Source: Christensenella sp964438705
Lineage (GTDB): Bacteria > Bacillota > Clostridia > Christensenellales > Christensenellaceae
Length of the DNA: 64,000 bases
NCBI GenBank assembly: GCA_964438705.1
Contig: CAYTKQ010000017.1
Span: 1-64,000, forward strand
Reading direction: 5' to 3'
Both the position numbers and the translations under genes were made by a program. Positions 15,921-24,929 of the stretch are shown here, piece by piece. The notes beneath the pieces are model-generated. The model was not told the origin of the DNA and ran no database searches. It saw nothing but the letters and a program-made list of their open reading frames with translations. Numbering within the stretch: position 1 is the first letter of the stretch; every line of letters begins with the position of its first letter.

Positions 15921-17432
15921 ATGGAAATGCTGAAAATGACCAATATCTCGAAATCGTTTTTTGGGGTCGGGGTCTTGGATGGTGTTGATTTTAGCGTGGA
16001 ACAGGGAGAGGTGCATGCCCTGCTCGGCGAAAACGGTGCCGGAAAATCCACACTGATGAATATCCTTGCGGGCGTATATACCCGCGACGGAGGCACGATT
16101 TCGTTCGAAGGAAAGGAAATGACGCACGTCACCGTACAGGCGACGGAGGCTGCGGGAATCGTTTTTGTGCATCAGGAGCTCAATCTTTTCAACGATTTGA
16201 AGGTATATGAGAACATTTTTTTGAGGAAGGAACTGACCAATAAATTCGGCGCACTGGACAAAAAGGCGATGGTCGAGAAGACCAAAGAGCTTTTTGATGA
16301 TCTGGGCGTGGATATTGAACCGGCGATGCTCGTCGAAAATCTTGAAACGAGCAAAAAACAGCTGCTTGAAATCGCAAAGGCGCTGTTTGCAAATGCAAAG
16401 CTTATTATTTTGGATGAGCCCACCACCTCGCTCAACAACGCGGAGATCGAACATCTGTTCTCCATTGTGAACAGGTTGAAGGCACAGGGAAAATCATTCA
16501 TTTTTATCTCACATAAAATGACGGAAATTTTTACTATCGCGGATCGCTATACGGTCTTGAGAAACGGGAAGCTGATCGAGACGGGCAGCATAAAAGATAC
16601 GAACCCAACGGACGTGACCAAGCTGATGGTGGGCAAGGATTTTTCCGAGAAAAAGGTTTATGAGGCGCGAACGCTCGGCGAGCCGGTGCTGGAACTCAAA
16701 CATCTTTCCGGCGAAGGGTTCAGCGACGTTTCATTCTCCATACGCAAGGGCGAAATTGTCGGCTTTACGGGGCTGAAGGGCGCGGGCGTGAGCGAGATGA
16801 TGCAGACTGTGTTCGGCTCGCTTCCCATCCGCGGCGGAAGCCTTAAAGTGGGAGGCAGGGAAGTGGAGAAGACGACCATCGCAAGGGCGATGCGCGACAA
16901 GATCGCCATGATCCCCGCAAACCGCAAGGAAAACTCGATCATACCGGACTTTACACTGCTCGAGAATAATTACATTTCAGAGCATGTGCTTACAAAGGGC
17001 AAGCAGATCATCAACGTCAAAAAGGAAACCGAAAAATTTGATCGGTTGAAAAGCGATCTGAACATCAAGGCAAATTCCGAAAACGACCTGATCGTTTCTT
17101 TGTCCGGCGGCAACCAACAGAAGGTGATCCTCGCGCGCTGGCTCAACACGCAGGCGGATATCCTGCTGATGGACAACCCAACGCAGGGCATCGACGTGGG
17201 TGCGAAGGCGGAAATATATAAGCTGATTTTGGAACTCTCCAAGGCGGGAAAGACAATCCTTGTCAATACGCTGGAGATTCCGGAAATACAGAAGATCGCG
17301 GACCGCTGCATCGTGTTCTATCACGGGAAGCTGCAGGCGATTCTGGACAGAGAGGAAATCAACGAAGAAAGCGTTATGCTGTGTGCGACTAACGCAATCA
17401 ATGCGACGGAGGCGAGAGAAAGCAATGGATAA
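15921..17432 (+). CDS. Sugar ABC transporter ATP-binding protein (RbsA/MglA type)
   Basis: A 503-residue ATPase with two fused ABC domains. The first has Walker A GENGAGKST, Walker B LIILDEPTTSL and a degenerate signature region. The second has a modified Walker A (TGLKGAGVSE), the signature SLSGGNQQKV and LLMDNPTQGIDVGAK, where the usual catalytic glutamate is an asparagine, as is common in half of these pairs. It energises import of the sugar bound by the preceding lipoprotein. It overlaps the permease by eight bases. Confidence 0.93.
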   Translation: MEMLKMTNISKSFFGVGVLDGVDFSVEQGEVHALLGENGAGKSTLMNILAGVYTRDGGTISFEGKEMTHVTVQATEAAGIVFVHQELNLFNDLKVYENIFLRKELTNKFGALDKKAMVEKTKELFDDLGVDIEPAMLVENLETSKKQLLEIAKALFANAKLIILDEPTTSLNNAEIEHLFSIVNRLKAQGKSFIFISHKMTEIFTIADRYTVLRNGKLIETGSIKDTNPTDVTKLMVGKDFSEKKVYEARTLGEPVLELKHLSGEGFSDVSFSIRKGEIVGFTGLKGAGVSEMMQTVFGSLPIRGGSLKVGGREVEKTTIARAMRDKIAMIPANRKENSIIPDFTLLENNYISEHVLTKGKQIINVKKETEKFDRLKSDLNIKANSENDLIVSLSGGNQQKVILARWLNTQADILLMDNPTQGIDVGAKAEIYKLILELSKAGKTILVNTLEIPEIQKIADRCIVFYHGKLQAILDREEINEESVMLCATNAINATEARESNG

Positions 17433-18441
17433 ACAAATGACGCTGAAAAACGGAAGAAAGCCGTTTTCAGAAAGCATCGGCAATTATAGCTTCATACTGA
17501 TCTTTCTGGTGATTTTGGTCGCTTACCTGATCATCAACGGCGGGGCGACGACGTGGGACGGCGTGATGAACATCCTGCGGCACTCTGCGATCGTTGGAGT
17601 GATTGCGTTTGGTATGGGGCTTGTCATCATTACGGGCGGGATCGACCTTTCCGTGGGCAGCACGCTGGCGCTTGTCGCAGGGTTGTCGGTCATCGTGTTC
17701 AACGCGACGAACAACATCTTTGTGACGCTGCTGTTCGCGCTGGCGTTCGGCGCGCTGCTTGGCTTCTTCAACGGATTTTTGATCGGCAAGATCAAGATGC
17801 CTGCGTTCATCGTGACGCTCGCGACGATGATGATCTATCGTTCCATCGCGCAGTATTATCTGCGCACGCTGGGACAGTCCATTTACAACATGGAGGGCGG
17901 TTTGAGCTCATATGACGCTTTTTACGGCTTTGGGCAGGGCAAGATCGCGACGATCCCCACGGGGGGGATCATCTTCATCATTGTAACGATTCTTATGGTG
18001 TTTCTTTCCACCTCCACAAAATACGGCAAGACGATCTTTGCGGTGGGCTCTAATCGGCGCGCCGCAAGGCTCACCGGTATCAACGTGGAGAAGACGTGTG
18101 TGTCGGTGTATGTGATCACCGGCGGCCTGTGTGGTCTGGGTGCGTTTTTGTGGCTGGCGATGAACGGCTCTGTGGATCCGGCGACGCTTGGCAAGAGCTA
18201 CGAAATGTACGCCATCGCGGCGGTTGTGATCGGCGGTATTAGTATGAGCGGCGGCAAGGGCAAGCTTCTGGGCGCAATGTTTGGCGCGATGTCCTACACG
18301 ATCATCGATAAGATCATCGCTTCGCTGGGCTTCGACGCGCTCATCAACGACACGATCAAGGGCGCGATCCTTCTGGTGGCGGTGTTTGTGCAGCTGGTGA
18401 TCCCGATGCTCAAGGCAAGGGTGAAAAAGGCCGAGGCCTAA
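17425..18441 (+). CDS. Sugar ABC transporter permease (RbsC type)
   Basis: A 338-residue integral membrane protein with eight to ten hydrophobic segments. Family motifs are IITGGIDLSVGS near residue 70, the ATPase-contact region TKYGKTIFAVGSNRRAARLTG and the later AIAAVVIGGISMSGGKG. It starts at ATG 17425 inside the end of the ATPase gene (overlap eight bases). Forms the membrane channel of the importer with the neighbouring ATPase and lipoprotein. Confidence 0.93.
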   Translation: MDKQMTLKNGRKPFSESIGNYSFILIFLVILVAYLIINGGATTWDGVMNILRHSAIVGVIAFGMGLVIITGGIDLSVGSTLALVAGLSVIVFNATNNIFVTLLFALAFGALLGFFNGFLIGKIKMPAFIVTLATMMIYRSIAQYYLRTLGQSIYNMEGGLSSYDAFYGFGQGKIATIPTGGIIFIIVTILMVFLSTSTKYGKTIFAVGSNRRAARLTGINVEKTCVSVYVITGGLCGLGAFLWLAMNGSVDPATLGKSYEMYAIAAVVIGGISMSGGKGKLLGAMFGAMSYTIIDKIIASLGFDALINDTIKGAILLVAVFVQLVIPMLKARVKKAEA

Positions 18442-18450
18442 GGAGGCGAC

Positions 18451-19989
18451 ATGAGTTATTTGATTGGGATCGACGTAGGGACGTCGGGCACGAAAACGGT
18501 GCTGTTTGACGAGGCGGGAACGCCCAAGGCAAGCGCAACGATAGAATATCCGCTCTATCAGCCCCACAACGGCTGGGCGGAGCAGGACCCGCACGACTGG
18601 TGGAACGCCGTATGCGGTACCGTTTCGGCGGTGATTGCGCAGGCGGGAATTCGTCCGGAGGAAATCAAGGGCGTGGGCATATCCGGGCAGATGCACGGGC
18701 TTGTGATGCTCACCAAGGACGGAGAGGTGATCCGCAACTCCATCATCTGGTGCGACGGACGCACGGGCGCGGAATGCGACTACATCACCAATACCATAGG
18801 CAAAGAGCGGCTGATCGAGATCACCGCCAATCCCGCGCTGACTGGGTTTACGGCAGGGAAAATTTTGTGGGTGCGCAACAACGAGCCGCAAAATTATGAG
18901 CGCTGCGCGCACATCCTGCTGCCAAAGGATTACATCCGATATATGCTGACGGGCGAGGTCGCCACGGAGGTGAGCGATGCGTCCGGCATGAACCTGATGG
19001 ACATTCCGGCGCGCACATGGTCGGACGAGATCCTTTCAAAGCTTGAGATCGACAAATCCATGCTCGGCAGAATGCATGAGTCCTGCGAGGTCACGGGGGT
19101 CGTGACGGAGCGGGCGGCGAAGCAAACGGGCCTCGCCCCGGGAACGCCCGTTGTGGGCGGCGCGGGCGACAATCCTGCCGCTGCCGTGGGCACGGGCGTG
19201 GTGAAGGAAGGCAAGGCGTTCACCACGATCGGCACCTCGGGCGTGATCTTCGCGCATTCTAATCAGGTGACGATCGATCCGGCGGGCCGGGTGCACACGC
19301 TGTGCGCGGCGGTGCCGGGGGCGTGGACGGTGATGAGCTGTACGCTGGCGGCGGGCCTTTCTCTGAAATGGTACCGCGACAATTTCTGCAAAGCGGAGAT
19401 GGAGGCGGCGGAGGGCATGGATGTGGATTCCTATGTGCTTTTAAACGAGCAGATCGCGCGGGTTCCCATCGGTTCGGATAAGCTGATCTTTGCGCCCTAC
19501 CTGATGGGAGAGCGTTCTCCGCTGCTCGACGAAAACGCGCGCGGCGTGTTCTTCGGGCTTTCCGCGCGGCATACAAAATATAACCTGCTGCGCGCCGTGA
19601 TGGAGGGCGTGACCTTCTCACAGCGCCAATGCTACGACATCTTTCGCGAGATGGGCGTTCCTTTCTCAGAGATGCTGGCGACGGGAGGCGGCGGGAAAAG
19701 CCCGCTGTGGCGGCAAATGCTCGCCGACGTTTACGGCTGCAATGTGACCACGCTCAAAGCGCAGGAGGGTCCGGCGCTCGGCGTGGCGATCCTCGCGGGC
19801 GTGGGCGCGGGCATTTACGAAAGCGTGGAGCAGGGCTGCGAGGCGGTCATCAAAACGGACACCGTGCAGGAACCGGTGACGGCACACGCAAAGGAATACG
19901 AGAAATATTATCAGCTGTACAAAAAGATTTACCCGAGCTTAAAAGAACAATTCGAGGAGCTGGCGGGCATAGAAAGCGAGGGAGTATAG
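18451..19989 (+). CDS. xylB: FGGY carbohydrate kinase, xylulokinase-like
   Basis: A 512-residue sugar kinase with the two-lobed FGGY fold. The N-terminal phosphate motif is GIDVGTSGTKT, the substrate loop GISGQMHGLVML is typical of xylulokinases, and the C-terminal ATP region has TGGGGKSPLWRQMLADV. Length is normal for XylB. The stop codon directly abuts the next start (TAG then ATG). It should phosphorylate the ketose made by the isomerase encoded two genes downstream, probably giving a ketose 5-phosphate. The exact pentose is uncertain, since FGGY kinases change specificity easily. Confidence 0.85.
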   Translation: MSYLIGIDVGTSGTKTVLFDEAGTPKASATIEYPLYQPHNGWAEQDPHDWWNAVCGTVSAVIAQAGIRPEEIKGVGISGQMHGLVMLTKDGEVIRNSIIWCDGRTGAECDYITNTIGKERLIEITANPALTGFTAGKILWVRNNEPQNYERCAHILLPKDYIRYMLTGEVATEVSDASGMNLMDIPARTWSDEILSKLEIDKSMLGRMHESCEVTGVVTERAAKQTGLAPGTPVVGGAGDNPAAAVGTGVVKEGKAFTTIGTSGVIFAHSNQVTIDPAGRVHTLCAAVPGAWTVMSCTLAAGLSLKWYRDNFCKAEMEAAEGMDVDSYVLLNEQIARVPIGSDKLIFAPYLMGERSPLLDENARGVFFGLSARHTKYNLLRAVMEGVTFSQRQCYDIFREMGVPFSEMLATGGGGKSPLWRQMLADVYGCNVTTLKAQEGPALGVAILAGVGAGIYESVEQGCEAVIKTDTVQEPVTAHAKEYEKYYQLYKKIYPSLKEQFEELAGIESEGV

Positions 19990-20616
19990 ATGCGGACAGG
20001 GTCGGTGACAGACGAAGGATTTCAGAAATACGGCAGCGTGGTCGAGGGGTATGATTTTACAGAATTGATCGGCGTGCTCGAGCGCGAATCGGAAAAGCCG
20101 GAGGACAGGACGATTTACATACCTTCGTGCGAGCAACTTGAACGTACAGATGTATTCGATGAACTTCAAAATGGTATGTATGGCGGTATGCCCATTCAGA
20201 TCGGCTATTGCAACGGCGCGAATTCGATGCTCAATTGTCTGGAGTACCACAGGGACTGCGAGGTCAACATCGCTGCGGACGACGTGATTTTGATGGTTGC
20301 GGACAAGCGGGACATCGTCGGCGGGCAGATCGACAGCGGCAAGGCGGAAGCGTTTGAGCTCAAAAAGGGTATGGCGGTCCAGCTTTATGAAACAACGCTG
20401 CATTATGCGCCCGCGCGCAGAGAAGGCGCGTTTCGCGTGGCGATCGTGCTTCCGAGGGGCACCAACACGGATAAGCCCGAGTTCAGTGTAAAAAACGGTG
20501 AGGACAGGCTTTTGTGGGCACGCAACAAGTGGCTGCTGGCACATCAGGATACAAACGAGGCTCAAAACGGCGCGTGCGTCGGTATAACGGGACCAAACAT
20601 CAACATTGCGGAATAA
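19990..20616 (+). CDS. DUF4867-like, probably cupin-fold protein
   Basis: A 208-residue soluble protein, which I match from memory to DUF4867, a family seen next to sugar kinases in clostridia. The middle (INIAADDVILMVADKRDIVG, then a segment ending LYETTLHYAPAR) has the alternating pattern and late histidine expected of a cupin barrel like ureidoglycolate lyase. The ATG follows the kinase stop directly, with GAGGGAG upstream. Sandwiched between kinase and isomerase, it may act on the sugar anomers or the aldose/ketose step; no activity is established by the sequence. Confidence 0.6.
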   Translation: MRTGSVTDEGFQKYGSVVEGYDFTELIGVLERESEKPEDRTIYIPSCEQLERTDVFDELQNGMYGGMPIQIGYCNGANSMLNCLEYHRDCEVNIAADDVILMVADKRDIVGGQIDSGKAEAFELKKGMAVQLYETTLHYAPARREGAFRVAIVLPRGTNTDKPEFSVKNGEDRLLWARNKWLLAHQDTNEAQNGACVGITGPNINIAE

Positions 20617-20631
20617 AGGAGAAACAAAACG

Positions 20632-22110
20632 ATGAACAATATACCTGAGGTAAAGCTGGGCGTGATCGCGGTGAGCAGGGACTGCTTTGTGATCTCGCTT
20701 TCGGAAAGCAGGAGAAGCGCCGTGGTGGAGGCGTGCAAAAAGGAACAGGGCCTGGATATTTTTGAAGCCAAAACAACGGTGGAAAACGAAAAGGATATGC
20801 TGAAGGCAGTCGCCGAGGTGAAGGAAGCGGGCTGTAATGCGCTGCTGGTGTTCCTTGGAAACTTTGGGCCGGAAACGCCGGAAACGCTGATCGCGAAGAA
20901 TTTTGAGGGCCCGGTGATGTATGCGGCAGCAGCGGAAGAGGGCAACCTCATACAGGGCAGGGGCGACGCGTACTGTGGCATGCTCAACTGCTCGTACAAC
21001 CTTGGGCTGCGCAGGATCAAGGCGGTGATCCCGGAATATCCGGTGGGGACGGCTTCGGACGTAGCACGTATGGTGGCGGAGTTCATCCCTGCGGCACGGG
21101 CGCTCATCGGTCTTTCCTCCCTAAAGGTGATCACCTTTGGGCCGCGCCCGCAGGATTTCTTCTCGTGCAACGCGCCCATCAAGGGCCTTTACGACATGGG
21201 GATCGAGATCGAAGAAAATTCGGAGCTCGATCTGCTCGTTTCCTACCGCGCGCACGCAGGCGATCCGCGTATTGACGATATTGTTAAGGATATGGCGGCG
21301 GAGCTCGGAGCGGACGGCAACAACTATCCGGATATGCTGCCCCGTATGGCGCAGTTCGAGTTGACTCTGCTCGACTGGATGGAGCAGCACAAAGGCGCGT
21401 GCAAATACGTTGCGTTCGCAAACAAATGCTGGCCCGCGTTCCCCACGGAATTTGGCTTCGAGCCATGCTACGTGAACAGCAGGCTGGCTTCGCGTGGCAT
21501 CCCCGTCGGATGCGAGGTGGACATCTACGGCGCGTTGAGCGAATACATCGGCGCGTGCGTCACGCAAGATGCCGTCACGCTGCTCGACATCAACAATTCC
21601 GTACCCGAGGGTCTCTTCACGGAAGAGATCAAAGGAAAATACGATTATACCTTGCAGGATACGTTTATGGGCTTCCACTGCGGCAACACGCCCTTCTGCA
21701 AGCTTTCCAAGGGCGCGGTGAAGTATCAGCTGATCCAGAACAGGCTTCTTGAGGACGGCGGCGAGCCGGATATCACGCGGGGTACGCTGGAGGGGGACAT
21801 CATCCCCGGCGAGATCACATTCTTCCGTCTGCATTCCAACGCGGACACCTCCATGCAGGCATATATCGCGCAGGGCGAGGTGCTGCCCGTGGCGACGCGC
21901 TCGTTTGGCGGCATCGGCGTGTTCGCTATCCCGGAAATGGGACGCTTTTATCGTCATGTGCTGATCGAGAAGCACTACCCGCATCACGGCGCGGTCGCGT
22001 TCGGCCATGTGGGCAAGGCACTGTTCACGGTGCTCAGCTATCTGGGCGTGGAGGATATTGCGTTCAACCAGCCGAAAGGCATGCTGTACAAATCAGAAAA
22101 TCCGTTCTAA
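20632..22110 (+). CDS. L-fucose/L-arabinose isomerase-family protein
   Basis: A 492-residue protein of the FucI/AraA class. An N-terminal Rossmann-like part (VKLGVIAVSRDCFV) leads to the catalytic domain with VGCEVDIYGALSEYIGA, TLLDINNSVPEGLF and GFHCGNTPFCKL, where the glutamate, aspartate and histidine of the metal site would lie. The family interconverts aldoses and ketoses with a divalent metal. With a xylulokinase-like partner and no aldolase nearby, a pentose such as arabinose, lyxose or xylose is more likely than a 6-deoxyhexose. Last gene before a terminator. Confidence 0.8.
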   Translation: MNNIPEVKLGVIAVSRDCFVISLSESRRSAVVEACKKEQGLDIFEAKTTVENEKDMLKAVAEVKEAGCNALLVFLGNFGPETPETLIAKNFEGPVMYAAAAEEGNLIQGRGDAYCGMLNCSYNLGLRRIKAVIPEYPVGTASDVARMVAEFIPAARALIGLSSLKVITFGPRPQDFFSCNAPIKGLYDMGIEIEENSELDLLVSYRAHAGDPRIDDIVKDMAAELGADGNNYPDMLPRMAQFELTLLDWMEQHKGACKYVAFANKCWPAFPTEFGFEPCYVNSRLASRGIPVGCEVDIYGALSEYIGACVTQDAVTLLDINNSVPEGLFTEEIKGKYDYTLQDTFMGFHCGNTPFCKLSKGAVKYQLIQNRLLEDGGEPDITRGTLEGDIIPGEITFFRLHSNADTSMQAYIAQGEVLPVATRSFGGIGVFAIPEMGRFYRHVLIEKHYPHHGAVAFGHVGKALFTVLSYLGVEDIAFNQPKGMLYKSENPF

Positions 22111-22126
22111 TCAACCATTGCGGAGG

Positions 22127-22157
22127 GCGGCGTATTCTTATGAGTACGCCGCTTTTT
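22127..22157 (+). terminator. Rho-independent terminator of the sugar locus
   Basis: Stem GCGGCGTA (22127-22134) with TACGCCGC (22145-22152), ten-base loop, then TTTTT. Confidence 0.85.
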
Positions 22158-22215
22158 GCGTGAAGTTTTAAAATAGTGTAACAATAACATTAATCCGTTC
22201 GAAAACTATGGTTGA

Positions 22216-22347
22216 AAAAAGCCGGTCGAAAAGCGTACGGACGAGGATCGGCAATTTTTGGAGAGCTTTGGCCGCGATGTGGTTTTTGCGAGTGAGGAGC
22301 AGATTGCGCCCATCGTGGATTTCATAAAGGCGGCGCAGGATGCGTGA
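22216..22347 (+). pseudogene. C-terminal fragment of a lost gene
   Basis: A start-less open frame of 43 codons between stops (22213-22215 and 22345-22347) reads like real protein (KKPVEKRTDEDRQFLESFGR, then DVVFASEEQIAPIVDFIKAA). It has normal amino-acid use and no ATG or ribosome-binding site. It is probably the remaining tail of a deleted gene. Family not recognised. Confidence 0.35.
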
Positions 22348-22366
22348 TCGGCGCATATCGTTTCAC

Positions 22367-22396
22367 TGTACAAGCGCGGGGCCGGCGTGATAGAAT
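22367..22396 (+). promoter_or_regulatory. Extended -10 promoter for xpt
   Basis: TGTACA (22367-22372), 18 bases, TG-A-TAGAAT (22388-22396). The leader to the ATG at 22426 is too short for a purine riboswitch. Confidence 0.4.
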
Positions 22397-22425
22397 AGAA
22401 AAAAACACGCGGGAGGAAAAGCCTT

Positions 22426-23007
22426 ATGGAACTGCTGAAGGAACGAATCCGCAGGGATGGCGTTGTGAAAGAGGGCAACGTGCTCAAGGTGGATAATTTT
22501 TTAAATCATCAGATGGATGTAAAGCTGTTCAACGAGATCGGCAAGGAGTTCAAGCGCCGTTTTGCGGATGTGCAGGTCGATAAGATATTGACGGTGGAGG
22601 CCTCGGGCATCGCCATCGCGGCGGTTGCGGCACAATATTTCGACGTGCCGGTGGTGTTCGCAAAAAAGGCGCAGTCCATCAATTTGGACGGCACGATGCT
22701 TTCCGCACCGATCGAGTCTTTTACGCACAAGCGTAAATATGAGGTGATCGTAGCCAGTCGTTTTTTGTCGCCGGATGAAAACATCCTGATCATCGACGAT
22801 TTTCTGGCGAACGGCTGTGCGGCGCTGGGATTGTGCCAGATCGCAGAGGCCGCCCGCGCAAAGGTCGCGGGCATCGGCATCGTGATTGAAAAAGGATTTC
22901 AACAGGGCGGGGCTTTGCTGCGCGAGCGCGGATTGCGCGTGGAATCTCTCGCGATCGTGGACGGCATGGATGCGCAAACGCAGGAGATACGGTTTCGCGC
23001 GCAATAA
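22426..23007 (+). CDS. xpt: Xanthine phosphoribosyltransferase
   Basis: A 193-residue type I phosphoribosyltransferase. The PRPP-binding loop is ILIIDDFLANGCAALGL (residues about 123-139), and the opening MELLKERIRRDGVV, then LKVDNFLNHQMD matches Xpt of Firmicutes, as does VEASGIAIA. It converts xanthine and PRPP to XMP for purine salvage. Length is normal. Unlike the Bacillus xpt gene, there is no purine riboswitch in the short leader. Confidence 0.92.
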   Translation: MELLKERIRRDGVVKEGNVLKVDNFLNHQMDVKLFNEIGKEFKRRFADVQVDKILTVEASGIAIAAVAAQYFDVPVVFAKKAQSINLDGTMLSAPIESFTHKRKYEVIVASRFLSPDENILIIDDFLANGCAALGLCQIAEAARAKVAGIGIVIEKGFQQGGALLRERGLRVESLAIVDGMDAQTQEIRFRAQ

Positions 23008-23039
23008 AAGCGACATTCTATTTTCATAAAGGAGCATCT

Positions 23040-23585
23040 ATGTCATACGCAGATCAAATGCTTGCATTCAACAAACGATTCGTCGAAAACAGGGAATACG
23101 AAAAATTCGCGACGACCAAATATCCGGACAAGCACATCGCGGTGCTTGCGTGCATGGACACGCGGCTCACCGAGCTTTTGCCCGCCGCGCTGGATTTTAA
23201 AAACGGCGATGTAAAGTTGATCAAAAACGCGGGCGGCGTGATCACGCATCCGTTTGGAAGTGTGATGCGCAGCCTTCTTGTGGCGGTCTATGAGCTTGGC
23301 GTCAATGAAATTTATGTGATTGGACATTACGACTGCGGGATGCAAGGCTTAAAGCCGGAGGAAATGACCGAAAAAATGTTAGAACGCGGCGTGAGCAAAA
23401 AGGATTTGGAATTCATTCGTTATTGCGGGATCGATGTAGAGCAATGGCTGCGGGGGTTTGACGATCCGGTGGAATCGGTCAGGGAGACTGTGAAGCTCGT
23501 TACCATGCACCCGCTGATTCCGGGGGACGTATCGGTATCAGGATACGTCATGGACCCGCGCACAGGGCGTATTGACACCGTGTGA
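23040..23585 (+). CDS. Beta-class carbonic anhydrase
   Basis: A 181-residue cytoplasmic zinc enzyme interconverting carbon dioxide and bicarbonate. The zinc ligands C38, H96 and C99 and the catalytic pair D40-R42 (LACMDTRL, VIGHYDCGM) are all present. AAAGGAG precedes the ATG. Length and motifs fit the small type of beta carbonic anhydrase common in Firmicutes. It converges on the HD-GYP gene, whose stop is only ten bases away. Confidence 0.9.
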   Translation: MSYADQMLAFNKRFVENREYEKFATTKYPDKHIAVLACMDTRLTELLPAALDFKNGDVKLIKNAGGVITHPFGSVMRSLLVAVYELGVNEIYVIGHYDCGMQGLKPEEMTEKMLERGVSKKDLEFIRYCGIDVEQWLRGFDDPVESVRETVKLVTMHPLIPGDVSVSGYVMDPRTGRIDTV

Positions 23586-23595
23586 CGCAGGGAGG

Positions 23596-24669
23596 TCAGC
23601 TCGGGACGCTGAAAAAATCGTCCGGTATTTTGGGAAAAACACTGGTGATGGTGATGCTTAGGCTCTTTGGGTCGTTGAGCAAATCGATTTGTTTGTAAGG
23701 ACGCTCCGTAAGCCGGATGACAGGGCGAAGCGGGTGTTCTGAGCGCAGAACCACAGCGGTTTGCCCGGTGCTCAGGCCGATGAACGTGCCAGGCGGATAA
23801 AACTCCATCGACTGCATGAACGCTTTGACGATCTCATGATCAAAGGCAATGCCGCTGTTTCCCATGATGTATTCGGCGGCGTCTGCCGGCGGCATCGGTT
23901 CGCGGTAGGGGCGCTTAGAGGTGAGCGCATCGAACACGTCCGCAATGGCGATGATGCGGCCGAAAAGCGGAATATTGTCGCCGGAGAGGCGCTGCGGATA
24001 TCCCTCGCCGTCGTAGCGCTCGTGATGGCTGACAACGCCGAGCTGTATGGCTTCTATATCGATGTTATGATCTTTTAAATAGGTCAATCCATAAAGGGCG
24101 TGCTCCTGCACCTGCGTATACTCTTCCTCGGTTAGCTTGGCGGGTTTGTTGATCAGGACCTTGGGCACATCGATCTTTCCGATGTCGTGCAGCAAAGAAC
24201 ACAGCGCAAGCTGCCGCAGTGCGACGGGAGGCAATTCCATCTGTCTGCCGATCGCGATGGAAATCACGGCAACGCTGATGGAATGATGAAACGTATAATC
24301 ATCATAGGATTTTAAATCCATGATATTGACAAAAACATCCTTGTTGCTGCTGATCGTATCGACAAGCTCATCCGCAACGGCAACAAGATTTTCGACCGGA
24401 ACGACGTCGTGCGTTTCAAAGGTGTCCTTGAGCACATCAAGGGCCTTTTTTTTCAGTTCTTTTTTGATCAGCGGATCAGCTTTGGGAAGCTTGACCTTGG
24501 GTTCTTTGATGTATACGCCCGGCGTCTTGAGATTTTTAATGCGATCAATAAAAGTCTGGGTGATCACATGTCCCTTTTTCAACATTGCGACTTTTTCGGA
24601 ATGAAAGAAGTAGATGTCGGTCTGCAATTTTGTTCCAACTTTTAAAGTGTCGATCGGTAAGTATAGCAT
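23596..24669 (-). CDS. HD-GYP domain phosphodiesterase with N-terminal DUF3391-like domain
   Basis: A 357-residue protein. Residues 1-65 (LYLPIDTLKVGTKLQTDIYF, then LKKGHVITQTFIDRIKNLK) resemble the DUF3391-type module often placed before HD-GYP. The HD-GYP domain is complete: LLHDIGKIDVPK, HALYGLTYL, SHHERYDGEGYP and IADVFDALTSKRPYREP. About 60 extra residues follow, starting at FYPPGTFIGLSTGQ. It should hydrolyse cyclic-di-GMP. The ATG at 24669 is chosen since AGAGGA lies seven bases upstream; an upstream frame extension is not needed. A TATAAT -10 (minus strand) lies near 24728-24733. Confidence 0.9.
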   Translation of the reverse strand: MLYLPIDTLKVGTKLQTDIYFFHSEKVAMLKKGHVITQTFIDRIKNLKTPGVYIKEPKVKLPKADPLIKKELKKKALDVLKDTFETHDVVPVENLVAVADELVDTISSNKDVFVNIMDLKSYDDYTFHHSISVAVISIAIGRQMELPPVALRQLALCSLLHDIGKIDVPKVLINKPAKLTEEEYTQVQEHALYGLTYLKDHNIDIEAIQLGVVSHHERYDGEGYPQRLSGDNIPLFGRIIAIADVFDALTSKRPYREPMPPADAAEYIMGNSGIAFDHEIVKAFMQSMEFYPPGTFIGLSTGQTAVVLRSEHPLRPVIRLTERPYKQIDLLNDPKSLSITITSVFPKIPDDFFSVPS

Positions 24670-24835
24670 TGTCAAATCCTCTTGTTTACACCCCTTCATA
24701 ATCCTGCAAAGAGGATTATCTAAGGATATTATAGCCTGTTATAACAAAAAAAGCTACATAATTTGAACTGTTTTGGTGGACATTAATAATTGCCACAACA
24801 AGCCTGGAAAGCAAAATTTGACAATGAATCAACAA

Positions 24836-24846
24836 GAAACAGTTTC
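24836..24846. promoter_or_regulatory. Short dyad GAAACAGTTTC upstream of the Ohr gene
   Basis: A perfect 5-bp dyad with one central base, 84 bases before the ATG. It does not match the known OhrR box, so its role is open. Confidence 0.25.
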
Positions 24847-24929
24847 ATGAAAAGCAGGGGCGTTTATAAGAGAAGCAGAAAGCCAAAAGACACTGGCGGC
24901 AGAAATCGATATGGAGAAAGGAATGCACG

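Noticed and set aside
14730..16454. 574-residue open frame on the minus strand
   Set aside because: Lies opposite the binding-protein and ATPase genes, has histidine/arginine-rich shadow composition and no ribosome-binding site.
22348..22425. Purine riboswitch before xpt
   Set aside because: The leader is too short and no conserved three-way junction sequence is visible.
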